DNA of 64,000 nt from Myxococcales bacterium (GTDB lineage Bacteria; Myxococcota_A; Polyangia; Nannocystales; Nannocystaceae), in the NCBI GenBank assembly GCA_020633315.1, contig JACKDV010000011.1, forward strand, positions 124,001-188,000. The letters are read 5' to 3'. Of this stretch, positions 39,572-49,081 are shown in pieces. The stretch's first letter is position 1; the number at the start of each line of letters is the position of its first letter. The notes below the pieces were generated by a model. It did no database searches. It worked only from the letters and a program-made list of their open reading frames with translations, and was not told where the DNA came from. Position numbers and translations under genes: made by a program.

Positions 39572-39982
39572 TCAGCGCCGCTCCTGGATCCGGATCAGGT
39601 TCCCCGCGGGATCGCGGATGGCACAGTCCCGAACGCCATAGGGCTGATCGGTGGGCTCCTGCACCACCTCGACGTCCTGGGCCTGGAGCCGCATGAAGGT
39701 GGCATCGAGGTCCTTGGTGGCCAACAGGAGCGTGGCGTAGGTGCCCTTGGCCATCATCTCGGTGATCATGCGGCGCTCGTCCTCGGTGATGCCGGGATCG
39801 GCACCAGGGGGATACAGGACGATGGAGGTGTCGGGCTGGGCGGCGGGGCCGACCGTGATCCAGCGCATGCCTTCGTAGCCCACGTCGTTGCGCGGCTCGA
39901 AGCCCAGGATGTCGCGGTAGAAGGCCAGGGAGGCCTCGGGGTCGTCGTGCGGGAGGAAGCAGGAGTGGATGGTGATGTCCAT
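39572..39982 (-). CDS. VOC-family (glyoxalase-like) protein
   Basis: The product has 136 residues with two beta-alpha-beta-beta-beta modules (ITIHSCFLPHDDPEASLAFY; YATLLLATKDLDATFMRLQ). The end IRDPAGNLIRIQE supplies a Glu typical of the VOC metal site, and a His lies at the N-terminal strand. Such proteins act as glyoxalase, dioxygenase or drug-binding resistance proteins. Its start is 10 bases from the AraC gene stop and its stop 39 bases from the UvrA start, so all three are one operon. Drug sequestration is plausible but inferred. Confidence 0.88.
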   Translation of the reverse strand: MDITIHSCFLPHDDPEASLAFYRDILGFEPRNDVGYEGMRWITVGPAAQPDTSIVLYPPGADPGITEDERRMITEMMAKGTYATLLLATKDLDATFMRLQAQDVEVVQEPTDQPYGVRDCAIRDPAGNLIRIQERR

Positions 39983-39992
39983 GGCGGTGATG

Positions 39993-40457
<465 letters not shown>

Positions 40458-40568
40458 CGGAGCTTGTCCGGTGCGGCCGACGCACGGAGCCGGGCATCCG
40501 CCCCGCGGTCCACCTCGTCGCCGACGGCTCGGGTGCCCCGCCCCTCCCCGCTGCGAGACGCCCGCTCC

Positions 40569-42665
40569 TCAGCGTGCGTCGACCCGAGCGCGCAGCTCCT
40601 CGAGCTCCTCGCGGGCCAGCTCGCGCAGCGGATCCTCGGGACCGCTGGGATCCACGAACGCGATCGCCCGCTCGTACTCCCGCTCGGCCTCCGCGGTCCG
40701 CCCCAGGTGCGCGAGCAGGCGCGCGATGGAGATCCGCACGTCGACCTCCCGCGAGCGATACTCGTCGCCGAGCTCGGCCCAGTACGCGACCATGCGCCGA
40801 TACTCCTCGAGCGCGACCTCGTAGCGACCGAGCTCCTCGAGGCACTCGGCGATGTGCTGCACCACGATCGCGGAGCGCCAGTCGATGGCCCCGTCGGCGG
40901 CGGCGAGCTGGGCCGCGCGGGCCCGCTCGAGGTGGGGCAGCCCCAGGTAGCAGGGGCCCAGCTCGTTGGTGCAGCTCCCGATCTCGGCCTCGGCCGCTGC
41001 GAGCACGGGATGATCGGGGCCGGCCGTGGCCTCGATCAGCGCAGCGGCCCGCTGGGCCCACCGGAGCCCCCGCTCGGGCTCGTCCACGAAGCGCCACGCG
41101 GTGGCGAGCTCGACCATCGAGCTGGCCATGAAGGGACCATCGTCGGGCTCCACGTCGCCGATGGTCGCCGCGGCGAGGTCGAGCAGGTCCACCGCCTGCT
41201 CGTCGGCGAGGACCACGGCGCGGCCGTAGCTGCTGCTCACCAGCACCTCGACGGCAGCGCTGCGATCCCAGGGCCCGCGGTGGAGCTCCTCCCAGGCGTG
41301 GCGCATCCACTCGTCGAAGGCGTGGCCGTGCTCCTCCACGATCACCGAGGCGGCCCCGAGGGCGGCCCGGGCGGCGGTCGAGGGCACGTCGGCCTCGTGG
41401 GCCAAGAAGAACGCGCGCCGAAAGGTCTCGAGAGCCTGGGGGTCGCTCTCGTCGAGCAGTCGCCCGCGCCATAGCAGAGCCTCGGCCGCGAGCGAGGGAT
41501 CGTCGAGCGGGCCATCCGCTTGCGGAGCGAGGCGATCGAGCGCGAGCCGGAGCTCGTCGAGACGATCGGCCGCCCAGGCATCCTCGGCCTGGGCCCGCAG
41601 CCGCTGCGCCGAGGGGGACAGCGAGCGCGCATCGACGACGACGGGCGGCACCCCCTCGGGAATCGTGACGCCCCCGGGGCGCGAGGGCTGGCCCAGCCAC
41701 AGCCAGGCGCCCACCGAGCCCAGCACCACCACGCCGCCGCCGAGCCCGAGGGCCCAGCGCCGCGAGCGGCCGCGCTCGATGGTCGCGAGCGCGGCGAGCA
41801 GCTCGGGCATGGATGCCCAGCGCTCCGCCGGATCGGGACCGAGGCCGCGCATCAGCACCCGGCGCAGCGCGGCGGGCAGCCGGTCGCCATCGGAGGGCTC
41901 GACGGTCATCGTGCGCAGCGCCTCGATCAGCACCTCGCGGCTGCTCCCGCGAAACGGGCGGTGACCATGGAGCGCCTCGAACAGCGAGGCACAGAAGGCG
42001 AACTGATCGCTGGCGGCGGTGGCCGGCCGCCCCTCCATCTGCTCGAGAGGCATGTAGGCGAGCGTGCCCATGACCGCGCCGGTCGCCGTGAGCGGCTGGT
42101 CCACGTCGTGCGAGAGCGTGGTGCCCAAGCCCGAGCTCCCGGCCGAGCCGGGCTCGCGCGCCAGGCCGAAGTCGAGCACCCGCACCCGGCCGTCCTCGCC
42201 GAGGATGCAGTTGTGGGGCTTGAAGTCGCGGTGGACGATGCCCGCCTCGTGGGCCGCCGCGAGCCCGGCCCCCGCCTGGCGATACACGGCCACGCACTCC
42301 CGCCACGACGGCCCTGCCTCGCGCCATCGATCCAGGGTGCGGCCCCGCACCAGCTCCATCGCGATGAAGATCCGCCCCTGGTCCACCCCGATCTCGTAGA
42401 TCTGCACCACGTTGGGGTGGGAGACCCGAGCCAGCGCATGGGCCTCGCGCTGCAGCCGGAGGCTGGCCGACGGCGACCAGCGGCCGCGCAGCACCTTGAG
42501 CGCCACGGCTCGCCCGAGCACGGGGTCGTGGGCCTCGAAGACCTCCCCGGACGCCCCGTGGCCGATGGGACGGACCAGCCGGTAGCGACCCAGGATCGAG
42601 TCGGGAGCCAGCGATCGCTCGTCGCGGGCCGCCTCGGGCGAACGCTCGTGCTCCGAGGTGGTCAT
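40569..42665 (-). CDS. membrane Ser/Thr kinase with TPR-like sensor region
   Basis: The product has 698 residues from ATG 42665. The kinase domain (about 27-290) has GHGASGEVFEAHD, Lys57, HRD 145-147 with FKPHN and DFG 165-167. The APE motif is replaced by MPLEQ, which may alter the activation segment. A membrane segment (about 304-324) leads to a long helical region (about 345-698) with TPR-like 34-residue periodicity. The design resembles other myxobacterial kinase-TPR receptors. It diverges from an exported protein gene. Confidence 0.9.
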   Translation of the reverse strand: MTTSEHERSPEAARDERSLAPDSILGRYRLVRPIGHGASGEVFEAHDPVLGRAVALKVLRGRWSPSASLRLQREAHALARVSHPNVVQIYEIGVDQGRIFIAMELVRGRTLDRWREAGPSWRECVAVYRQAGAGLAAAHEAGIVHRDFKPHNCILGEDGRVRVLDFGLAREPGSAGSSGLGTTLSHDVDQPLTATGAVMGTLAYMPLEQMEGRPATAASDQFAFCASLFEALHGHRPFRGSSREVLIEALRTMTVEPSDGDRLPAALRRVLMRGLGPDPAERWASMPELLAALATIERGRSRRWALGLGGGVVVLGSVGAWLWLGQPSRPGGVTIPEGVPPVVVDARSLSPSAQRLRAQAEDAWAADRLDELRLALDRLAPQADGPLDDPSLAAEALLWRGRLLDESDPQALETFRRAFFLAHEADVPSTAARAALGAASVIVEEHGHAFDEWMRHAWEELHRGPWDRSAAVEVLVSSSYGRAVVLADEQAVDLLDLAAATIGDVEPDDGPFMASSMVELATAWRFVDEPERGLRWAQRAAALIEATAGPDHPVLAAAEAEIGSCTNELGPCYLGLPHLERARAAQLAAADGAIDWRSAIVVQHIAECLEELGRYEVALEEYRRMVAYWAELGDEYRSREVDVRISIARLLAHLGRTAEAEREYERAIAFVDPSGPEDPLRELAREELEELRARVDAR

Positions 42666-42799
42666 GCCCACGCAACGATAGCGTGACGAGCCCCCGGCTC
42701 GCCGACGATGCGACGGGACGGCCCCGGGCACGCGCAATCCGTCCCTGGCGTGACCGAGAGCACGGCATCGTCGACCCGGGCTCCCCTATTGTGGATGCG

Positions 42800-43768
42800 A
42801 TGGCGGGGTGGCGGCTCACGCTCCGTGATGCGCTGGGGTTGGGCCTGGTCGCGGGCTCCATCGCCGCAGCTCCGCCCGCGCCCCGCCCGGCCCCCCCGCC
42901 CTCGCTGACCGAGACCCACGACGGCTCCGCGCTCGACCTCCACCCGCGGGCCGACGGCAGCCTCGAGCACGTGGACCGCAAGGCCCACTTCACCGGCATC
43001 ATCCGTCCCGACGGTCGCGCCCAGCTCGAGGACCGTCCCGCGATCGAGCCGCTCGTCGATGATCCACGCCGGGTCGCGCAGTTCCTCCGCGACCTGGGAG
43101 ATGCCATCGCTCGCCCCGGAGGGCCCGACCCACCGAGCCCCCCCGCGGATCCCCATGCGCCCGATCCCTACGATCCCCGCGGCCGCCTCGACGCGGCGAC
43201 GGACCGCTCGCCCCCAGGTGCGGGCTCGCTCGGTCCGGCCCCGATCATGCTCGGCGTGGGCGTCCGCATGGGCGGCCTGGCCGACATGCTGCTGCGCCGA
43301 GGGCAGCGGCGCCACACGAAGGCCAAGCAGGCGTTCCTCGAGCAGACGGCTCCCATGCGCGACCAGATGGCTCGCGATCACGAGCAACGCCGCCAACGCA
43401 CGGCGATGCTGCAGCTGGGCCGTGAGCTCTCGACGGTGTGGCGCGACCCCGCTCGCTCGGCGGCCGAGCGCCGCCGCGCCCTGTTCCTGCTGTGGGACGA
43501 TTGCGAGGAGCTCGCTCGCGACGAGGGCGACGACGGTCGACGCGAGGGCGGCGAGCAGATGCGTCGGCGCATCGAGGCGTTCATCCGCCGGGTGGCCCCT
43601 CCGGGCAGCGATGATGCCTTCGACCCGCTCGAGCTCTCGCGCCTCAACCGCTCGCGTCACAGCCGACAGCGCTTCGATCCCTACGCGGCGCCGCGAGCCG
43701 ACCCGCTCGAGCTCGCGCCCACCCCCGTCGAGGATCCCGAGCGCGACCGATCGTCGCACCCCCAATAG
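42800..43768 (+). CDS. exported protein of unknown function
   Basis: The product has 322 residues from ATG 42800 (MAGWRLTLRDALGLGLVAG), which begins a plausible signal peptide ending near AAPP. A Pro/Asp-rich segment is followed by a Gly-rich hydrophobic stretch (about 146-165) and a highly charged Arg/Glu helical region. Family not recognised. Codon bias and divergence from the kinase gene support it as real. It may sit in the envelope near that kinase. Confidence 0.6.
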   Translation: MAGWRLTLRDALGLGLVAGSIAAAPPAPRPAPPPSLTETHDGSALDLHPRADGSLEHVDRKAHFTGIIRPDGRAQLEDRPAIEPLVDDPRRVAQFLRDLGDAIARPGGPDPPSPPADPHAPDPYDPRGRLDAATDRSPPGAGSLGPAPIMLGVGVRMGGLADMLLRRGQRRHTKAKQAFLEQTAPMRDQMARDHEQRRQRTAMLQLGRELSTVWRDPARSAAERRRALFLLWDDCEELARDEGDDGRREGGEQMRRRIEAFIRRVAPPGSDDAFDPLELSRLNRSRHSRQRFDPYAAPRADPLELAPTPVEDPERDRSSHPQ

Positions 43769-43912
43769 GCCCCTCGGTGCCCGTATGCGGAGTCGCGGCC
43801 CCCGGGGATTCACCCCATGACCCCGGGGATCCCCGGGTACCTCGGCGGGGATCCACTCCTTGTGAGGGACTTGCGCTCGGACTATCGCAGAGGAGGGAAT
43901 CGGATCGGGCGG

Positions 43913-44794
43913 ATGATGAGGGGCTTGGCCGAACGACGATCGCGACGGTCGAGAGCGCAGCTGGGCGCGCTCGTGGGGCTCGTGCTGGGGCTGGGCTGCA
44001 GCACGCCCGAGGACGAGCGCGAGTCGTCGATGGGTCCGACCGGCTCGGGCATCGCCTCGCTCGACACCGCGGGGACCATGGCCGACACCGCCATGATCGA
44101 CGACACCAGCACGGAGCGGCTCGACGCCCACGTGGCCTCGGATCTCCCGCCCGTGGGCGAGACCGCGGGCGAGGAGTGCGACGGCCTGGAGGCCACGATC
44201 CGCGACTTCTCGTCGTCGCACCCCGACTTCGAGGCCTACTCGGGCGACACCGCGTCGGTGGGCCTGGTGATGTCCACCCTCGGCGGCGACCAGACCCCGC
44301 AGCTCGACCCGGGCTACGCCGGCACGCCGATGATCACCAGCGCCGACACCTTCGCGCAGTGGTATCACGACGTGCCGGGGACCAACATGCCGTTCCCCAT
44401 CGAGCTGATGCTCACCGACGAGGGCAACGGCGAGTATTCCTACGATAGCTCCGCGTTCTTTCCCATCGACGGCATGGGATACGGTGACGAGGGCAACCCT
44501 CACAACTTCCACTTCACCACCGAGGTCCACACCAGCTTCACCTACGAGGGCGGCGAGGTGTTCACCTTCCGCGGCGACGATGATCTGTGGATGTTCGTGG
44601 ACGGCCGCCTCGCCATCGATCTGGGCGGATTGCACCCTGCGCTGGAGGCCTCGGTGGAGATGGACTCGCTGGGGCTCGTGCCGGGACAGACCTATCCGAT
44701 GGACATCTTCCACGCCGAGCGGCACACCAACGAGTCGAACTTCCGCATCGTCACCACCATCGAGTGCTTCGTGACGCCGCCCCCGCCGGCGTGA
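43913..44794 (+). CDS. fibro-slime domain (PA14-like) lipoprotein
   Basis: The product has about 293 residues. ATG 43913 or 43916 begins an Arg-rich lipoprotein signal ending LGC. A Ser/Thr/Asp linker follows. The fibro-slime domain is clear: IRDFSSSHPDFEAY, FHFTTEVHTSFTYEGGEVF, then the signature FTFRGDDDLWMFVDGRLA, DLGGLH and a C-terminal strand VTTIECF. First described in Fibrobacter and Dictyostelium adhesive matrix proteins, it is a surface or matrix adhesion domain. AGGAGGG lies about 15 bases upstream. The heme propeller gene starts 62 bases downstream on the same strand. Confidence 0.85.
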   Translation: MMRGLAERRSRRSRAQLGALVGLVLGLGCSTPEDERESSMGPTGSGIASLDTAGTMADTAMIDDTSTERLDAHVASDLPPVGETAGEECDGLEATIRDFSSSHPDFEAYSGDTASVGLVMSTLGGDQTPQLDPGYAGTPMITSADTFAQWYHDVPGTNMPFPIELMLTDEGNGEYSYDSSAFFPIDGMGYGDEGNPHNFHFTTEVHTSFTYEGGEVFTFRGDDDLWMFVDGRLAIDLGGLHPALEASVEMDSLGLVPGQTYPMDIFHAERHTNESNFRIVTTIECFVTPPPPA

Positions 44795-44856
44795 TCGTCC
44801 CGGAAGGATCGAGGGGTGCCGGTGTCGAAGCTCGCGTAGACGAGGGGTTCGGGAAA

Positions 44857-46698
44857 ATGACACGACGATCGAAGGGACGTTGGGTGGCACTGGTCGCTGC
44901 CGTGGTGCTCGCCGCCTGCGGGGGCGAGGGCAGCCGTGACACGCAGGCCGACGGCGGGCCGGGCCTGACCGGGCTCACGGCGGGCACCGGCGAGGCAACC
45001 GAGGGCACGGGCGCCGCCAGCAGCGGCGCCATGGACGAGTCCGTCGGCGCCACCGAGGGCGAGGACGCGGTCGTCGAGCTCCAGATCACGCCCCAGAACC
45101 CGTTCCTCGAGGTGGTCGACGGCGTGCTGCCGGCCCCGATCCAGATGGAGGTGGTGGGGATCACCGCCAGCGGCGAGCAGGTCCCGGTGAGCGGCGTGTG
45201 GGAGGTGGATCGCCTCGACGTGGCCACCATCGACACCTTCACCGGCGAGCTGGGGGCCTCGGGAATCGCGGGAGGCGTGACCGCGGTGCGCTTCTCGAGC
45301 GGCGACCTCGAGGCCGAGACCCCGGCCACGGTGAAGCTGCACATCACCGACGACGGCGGGGTGGACGACTCGGTCAAGAACATGTTCGGCATGGGCGGCG
45401 CGCCCGATCCCACGCTGACGCTGCTGTACCCCTACGACGAGACGGTGTTCCCGCGCGACCTCATCGCGCCAGTGGTGCAGTGGAACGGCGGCACCGCGGT
45501 CGACACCTACTACCTGCACCTGGACGCGCCGACCTTCGAGTTCGAGGCGTGGTTCGCGGGCGTGGATCCGGGCCGCTACACCTTCCCGGTGCTGCCGGCC
45601 GACGTGTGGAAGAAGCTCACCGCCTCGGTGGTGGCGGCCGACATCGACGTGGAGCTGCAGCGCTACGACGGCGCCAGCGTGTACGCGCCCGTCACCTCGA
45701 GCTGGCACATCGCCGACGCCGACCTCATCGGCACCATCTACTACTGGGAGGTCAACCAGGGCAACGTGGTGCGCCTGAAGGTGGGCGAGCCCGCGCCCGA
45801 GACCTTCTTGCAGAAGCCGCCCGGGGTGACCTGCGTGGCCTGCCACAGCGTGTCGGCCAACGGCAGCACCCTGGTGGCCGCGTTCCACGGCGGCTACAGC
45901 CCCTGGGGCACCTTCGAGACCTCGGACGGCGCGTCGCTCTACGCCACCGACACCACCTCGGGCTTCGAGGCGATCTCGCCCGACGGCGACTACGTGGTGT
46001 GGGGGCAGACCTCGGGCGTGGCCAACCTGAGCACCTTCGACAGCATCAACGTGCTGGCGAGCCTGCCCCCGGTGGGTGGGGGCTTCCCCGCGTTCCCGGC
46101 CTGGTCGCCCGACGGCAGCAAGCTGGCCTACTCGGTGCGCACCGACGGCAACTGGCTGGACTTCAACAACTCCACGCTGTGGGTGAGCGACGTGGACACG
46201 GTGACCCCGGGCTTCGCCAACGACCACCAGCTGGTGGCCGCCACCGCGAGCCGCACCGCGGTCACCTACCCCACCTGGAGCCCCGACTCGCAGTGGCTGG
46301 CCTTCGGCCGCGCCACCCAGGCCCGCACCCGCGGAGCCCTGGGCGAGCTGGGCATGACCAACCTCGACGGCACGCAGCAGCTCGCCCTCGACCGTGCCTG
46401 CGGCGTGGGCTCGCTGGCGGCCGACCAGAGCTCGGCCTGCTACGAGCCCACCTTCATGCCCGAGTCGCGCGGCGGCTACCTGTGGCTGGTGTTCGTCTCC
46501 GAGCGCACCTACGGCAACATCCTGACCGACACCGCGGCCGACACCCGGCACAAGCAGCTGTGGGTCACCGCGATCGACGATCCGCCGCAGCCCGGCCAGG
46601 ATCCCAGCCACCCTGCGTTCTGGCTGCCCGGGCAGGAGACCAACAACCAGAACATGCGCGGCGCCTGGACCCTCGATCCGCCCGACATCGCGCGCTAG
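44857..46698 (+). CDS. lipoprotein with Ig-like domain, c-type heme motif and TolB-like propeller
   Basis: The product has 613 residues. ATG 44857 has GAGGGG at good spacing. The lipobox ends AAC. Residues about 70-170 look like a bacterial Ig-like (BIG2-type) fold (LQITPQNPFLEVV). A central beta region precedes a CVACH heme-binding motif at Cys326-His330. The second half has TolB/WD40-like propeller blades (FPAWSPDGSKLAYSV, YPTWSPDSQWLAFGR). A single covalently bound heme in a surface propeller suggests redox sensing or electron transfer, which is unusual for this architecture. It probably shares a transcript with the fibro-slime gene. Confidence 0.85.
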   Translation: MTRRSKGRWVALVAAVVLAACGGEGSRDTQADGGPGLTGLTAGTGEATEGTGAASSGAMDESVGATEGEDAVVELQITPQNPFLEVVDGVLPAPIQMEVVGITASGEQVPVSGVWEVDRLDVATIDTFTGELGASGIAGGVTAVRFSSGDLEAETPATVKLHITDDGGVDDSVKNMFGMGGAPDPTLTLLYPYDETVFPRDLIAPVVQWNGGTAVDTYYLHLDAPTFEFEAWFAGVDPGRYTFPVLPADVWKKLTASVVAADIDVELQRYDGASVYAPVTSSWHIADADLIGTIYYWEVNQGNVVRLKVGEPAPETFLQKPPGVTCVACHSVSANGSTLVAAFHGGYSPWGTFETSDGASLYATDTTSGFEAISPDGDYVVWGQTSGVANLSTFDSINVLASLPPVGGGFPAFPAWSPDGSKLAYSVRTDGNWLDFNNSTLWVSDVDTVTPGFANDHQLVAATASRTAVTYPTWSPDSQWLAFGRATQARTRGALGELGMTNLDGTQQLALDRACGVGSLAADQSSACYEPTFMPESRGGYLWLVFVSERTYGNILTDTAADTRHKQLWVTAIDDPPQPGQDPSHPAFWLPGQETNNQNMRGAWTLDPPDIAR

Positions 46699-46738
46699 CC
46701 GGACCCGGCCGCGGGCCGTGGTAAGAAGCGGGGAGCCG

Positions 46739-48040
46739 ATGGCCGACTCCCCGCTCGCCACGATCCGCGGCCGCGTGCTGGCCCCCAGCCCTCGGTCCCG
46801 CACGATCGAGCAGTGGCCCGATGCGCTGGTGGAGGTGGCTGCCGACGGGCGGATCGCCGCGCTGCGCGAGGCCCCGCCGGATTGCACGCGGCCCGTCACC
46901 TGGCCCGGTGCGGTGATCCTGCCCGGCCTCGTGGATGCCCACGTGCACTACCCGCAGACCCGGATCCTGGGCAGCGCCAGCGGTCCGCTGCTGCCGTGGC
47001 TGGAGCGCTCGGTGTTCCCCGAGGAAGCCCGCTTCGCCGACCCGGGCTACGCCGCGGCGGTGGCCGAGGAGATGTGCGAGGCCTTCATCGCGCAGGGTAC
47101 CACGCTCGCGGCGATCTACTGCAGCGCCCACCCGGGGGCGACCGAGATCCTGCTCGAGGCGATCGAGCGCCACGGCCTGCGGGCGGTGGCCGGGCTCGCC
47201 CTGATGGATCGCAGCGCGCCGCCGCCGGTGCTGCTGCCGGCGGCCGAGGCCCTGGCCGCCTGCGACGATCTCCACGCGCGCTGGCACGGCCGCGACGACG
47301 GACGGATCCGGCTGTCGATGATCCCTCGCTTCGCGATCAGCTGCACCCCCGAGCTGCTGCGCGACGCCGGGCTCCGCAGCCGCGAGCACGAGCTGCTGCT
47401 GCAGACCCACATCTCGGAGAACCCCGACGAGATCGAGCACACCCTCGAGCTGTTCCCCGGCAGCCGCGACTACCTGGGCGTGTACGAGGACCACGGCTGC
47501 GTGGGGCCGCTGACCGTGCTCGCCCACTGCATCCACCTGAGCGAGGACGAGTGGTCGCGCCTGCGAGCCCAGGACGTGGCGGTCGCCCACTGCCCCGACT
47601 CCAACTTCTTCCTGGGCAGCGGCTGCATGCCGCTGCGCAAGGCGCTGGAGCTGGGACTGCGGGTGGGCCTGGGCACCGACGTGGGGGCCGGCCGCACGTT
47701 CTCGCTGCGGAGGGTGGCGGCGGCGGCCTACGACGCCTCGCTGCTGCGCGGCGCGATGGTGGGGCCCGAGGAATTGTTGTGGCTCGCCACCCGCGGCGGG
47801 GCCCGGGCGCTGCATCAGGACGACCGCCTGGGCTGCATCGCGCCCGGCTTCGACGCCGACCTGGTGGCCGTCGACGTGCCCGCGAGGCTGAGCGGCCCGG
47901 CGCTGCTCGATGCGCTGCTGTTCCGCCACGACGCGGGCCCCGTGCGCGCCACGATGGTGCGGGGCCGCGTGCTGCGGGGCGAGGCGCCGACGCTCGAGCC
48001 TGGGCCTACGCCTGGGCCTGAGCCATCTCGGCCAGCGTGA
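46739..48040 (+). CDS. guaD: guanine deaminase
   Basis: The product has 433 residues. ATG 46739 follows GGGGAGCC. Amidohydrolase metal motifs are complete: ILPGLVDAHVHYPQTRI, LLQTHISENPDE, VLAHCIHLSEDEW, AHCPDSNFFLGSGCMPL and GLGTDVGAGR. The residues QTRI and the SEN and TDVGAG elements match guanine deaminases rather than chlorohydrolases. It deaminates guanine to xanthine in the cytoplasm. Its 3' end overlaps the convergent truncated DUF1697 gene by 35 bases. Confidence 0.93.
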   Translation: MADSPLATIRGRVLAPSPRSRTIEQWPDALVEVAADGRIAALREAPPDCTRPVTWPGAVILPGLVDAHVHYPQTRILGSASGPLLPWLERSVFPEEARFADPGYAAAVAEEMCEAFIAQGTTLAAIYCSAHPGATEILLEAIERHGLRAVAGLALMDRSAPPPVLLPAAEALAACDDLHARWHGRDDGRIRLSMIPRFAISCTPELLRDAGLRSREHELLLQTHISENPDEIEHTLELFPGSRDYLGVYEDHGCVGPLTVLAHCIHLSEDEWSRLRAQDVAVAHCPDSNFFLGSGCMPLRKALELGLRVGLGTDVGAGRTFSLRRVAAAAYDASLLRGAMVGPEELLWLATRGGARALHQDDRLGCIAPGFDADLVAVDVPARLSGPALLDALLFRHDAGPVRATMVRGRVLRGEAPTLEPGPTPGPEPSRPA

Positions 48041-48446
48041 GCACGGTTCGCCAGTTGCGGAGCGTGCAGGTGGTCTGGAGCACGCGGTCGAGGTAGGCGT
48101 TGGTCAGCGTGGTCTTGGCCACACCGCCCGGCAGGTGCAGAAACAGCTCCGCGCCGCGCAGCACGAACGCATCGGGCGGCGATCGATCGGGATCGAGGGC
48201 CGCGCCGAGCTCTGCCCCCGGTGCGTCGGCCAGGAACGCCACGTGCAGCGCCTGAGGATCGACGCCCTGGGCCAGGAAGGGATTGTCGTCGACCACGGCG
48301 CGGAGCTGGGCCACGCTGCGCAGCACCACGGGCACCGTGAGCCCGAGCCGGTCGGCGATGGCCTGGGACAGCGATGCGGCCATGCGACGGGCGACGGCGC
48401 TGCGGGCCGTGAACACCACGTTGCCGCTCTGGATGTATGTGCGCAC
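48006..48446 (-). CDS. DUF1697-family protein, N-terminally truncated
   Basis: The product has 146 residues from GTG 48446. It begins at RTYIQSGNVVFTA, a motif usually about 35-45 residues into a DUF1697 protein of about 180. The missing start would carry a helix and the loop MTTYVALLRGIN-like segment seen in the family. The rest (VPVVLRSVAQLRAVVDDNPF, FLHLPGGVAKTTLTNAYLDRVL) is intact. It starts 13 bases after the cysteine dioxygenase stop. It may be a decayed gene or a functional short form. It overlaps guaD at the 3' end. Confidence 0.6.
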   Translation of the reverse strand: MRTYIQSGNVVFTARSAVARRMAASLSQAIADRLGLTVPVVLRSVAQLRAVVDDNPFLAQGVDPQALHVAFLADAPGAELGAALDPDRSPPDAFVLRGAELFLHLPGGVAKTTLTNAYLDRVLQTTCTLRNWRTVLTLAEMAQAQA

Positions 48447-48459
48447 CCGCTGGCCCCCC

Positions 48460-49044
48460 CTACCCTCGCGTGCGCGGGACCAGCCCGCTGGCGCTGCGCA
48501 GCACCGCGGGATCCTCGGGCGCGCGGGGCCAGGCGCCGCAGCCATCGGCGAGCCACTGCGTGCGCTCGCGCTCGAGGTCGTAGACCACCATCGGCGCCGT
48601 GGGGCCGCGATACAGATGCAGCGTGACCAGGGGATGCTCGTCCCCATCGTCGCGCATCTGGTGCACCCAGCCCCGAGGGCAGCGCAGCACCGTGCCCGGG
48701 CCCAGGCGCTCGGCGGGCTCGGGCCGCGGAACCCCGTGGTGCCACACGTAGCCACGGTGCTGCGCCCGCCCCTGCAACACCATCACCGCACCGTAGCCCT
48801 CACCGTGATCGTGGGGCGCACACCAGCGACCGCGGCTCCAGCCCGCGATCATCAGCTCCAGGCCAGCGTCGGCGTGCACCACGGTGCGCCCGTAGGGATC
48901 GCCGGACGAGAAATGCACCGGCTCGATCCACGGCCCGACCGGCCCCAGGTCGAGCAGGACGGCCGCGAGGCGCTCCACCCCGGGCTCCTCACCGCGGGCC
49001 AGCTCGTCGCGTAGGCCCTCGAGCCATGGCGGGCACGGATCCAC
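48460..49044 (-). CDS. cysteine dioxygenase-family cupin
   Basis: The product has 194 residues from GTG 49044 (VDPCPPWLEGLRDE). The cupin motifs are APHDHGEGYGAVMVLQG (metal His pair) and VHQMRDDGDEHPLVTLHLYRG (third His). The layout matches type I cysteine dioxygenase, which oxidises cysteine to cysteine sulfinate with Fe(II) and O2. Longer upstream frames are Arg-rich and lack family similarity. It is the third gene of a four-gene minus run; its start lies 37 bases after the DUF4132-like stop. Confidence 0.85.
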   Translation of the reverse strand: MDPCPPWLEGLRDELARGEEPGVERLAAVLLDLGPVGPWIEPVHFSSGDPYGRTVVHADAGLELMIAGWSRGRWCAPHDHGEGYGAVMVLQGRAQHRGYVWHHGVPRPEPAERLGPGTVLRCPRGWVHQMRDDGDEHPLVTLHLYRGPTAPMVVYDLERERTQWLADGCGAWPRAPEDPAVLRSASGLVPRTRG

Positions 49045-49081
49045 GACGGCCCCAACGCACGAACGTGCCCGCGCGTTCCCC

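Noticed and set aside
43801..43855. CCCCGGGG direct repeats as mobile element ends or terminator
   Set aside because: They are short GC palindromes without a transposase or paired ends; a terminator role could not be separated from base composition.
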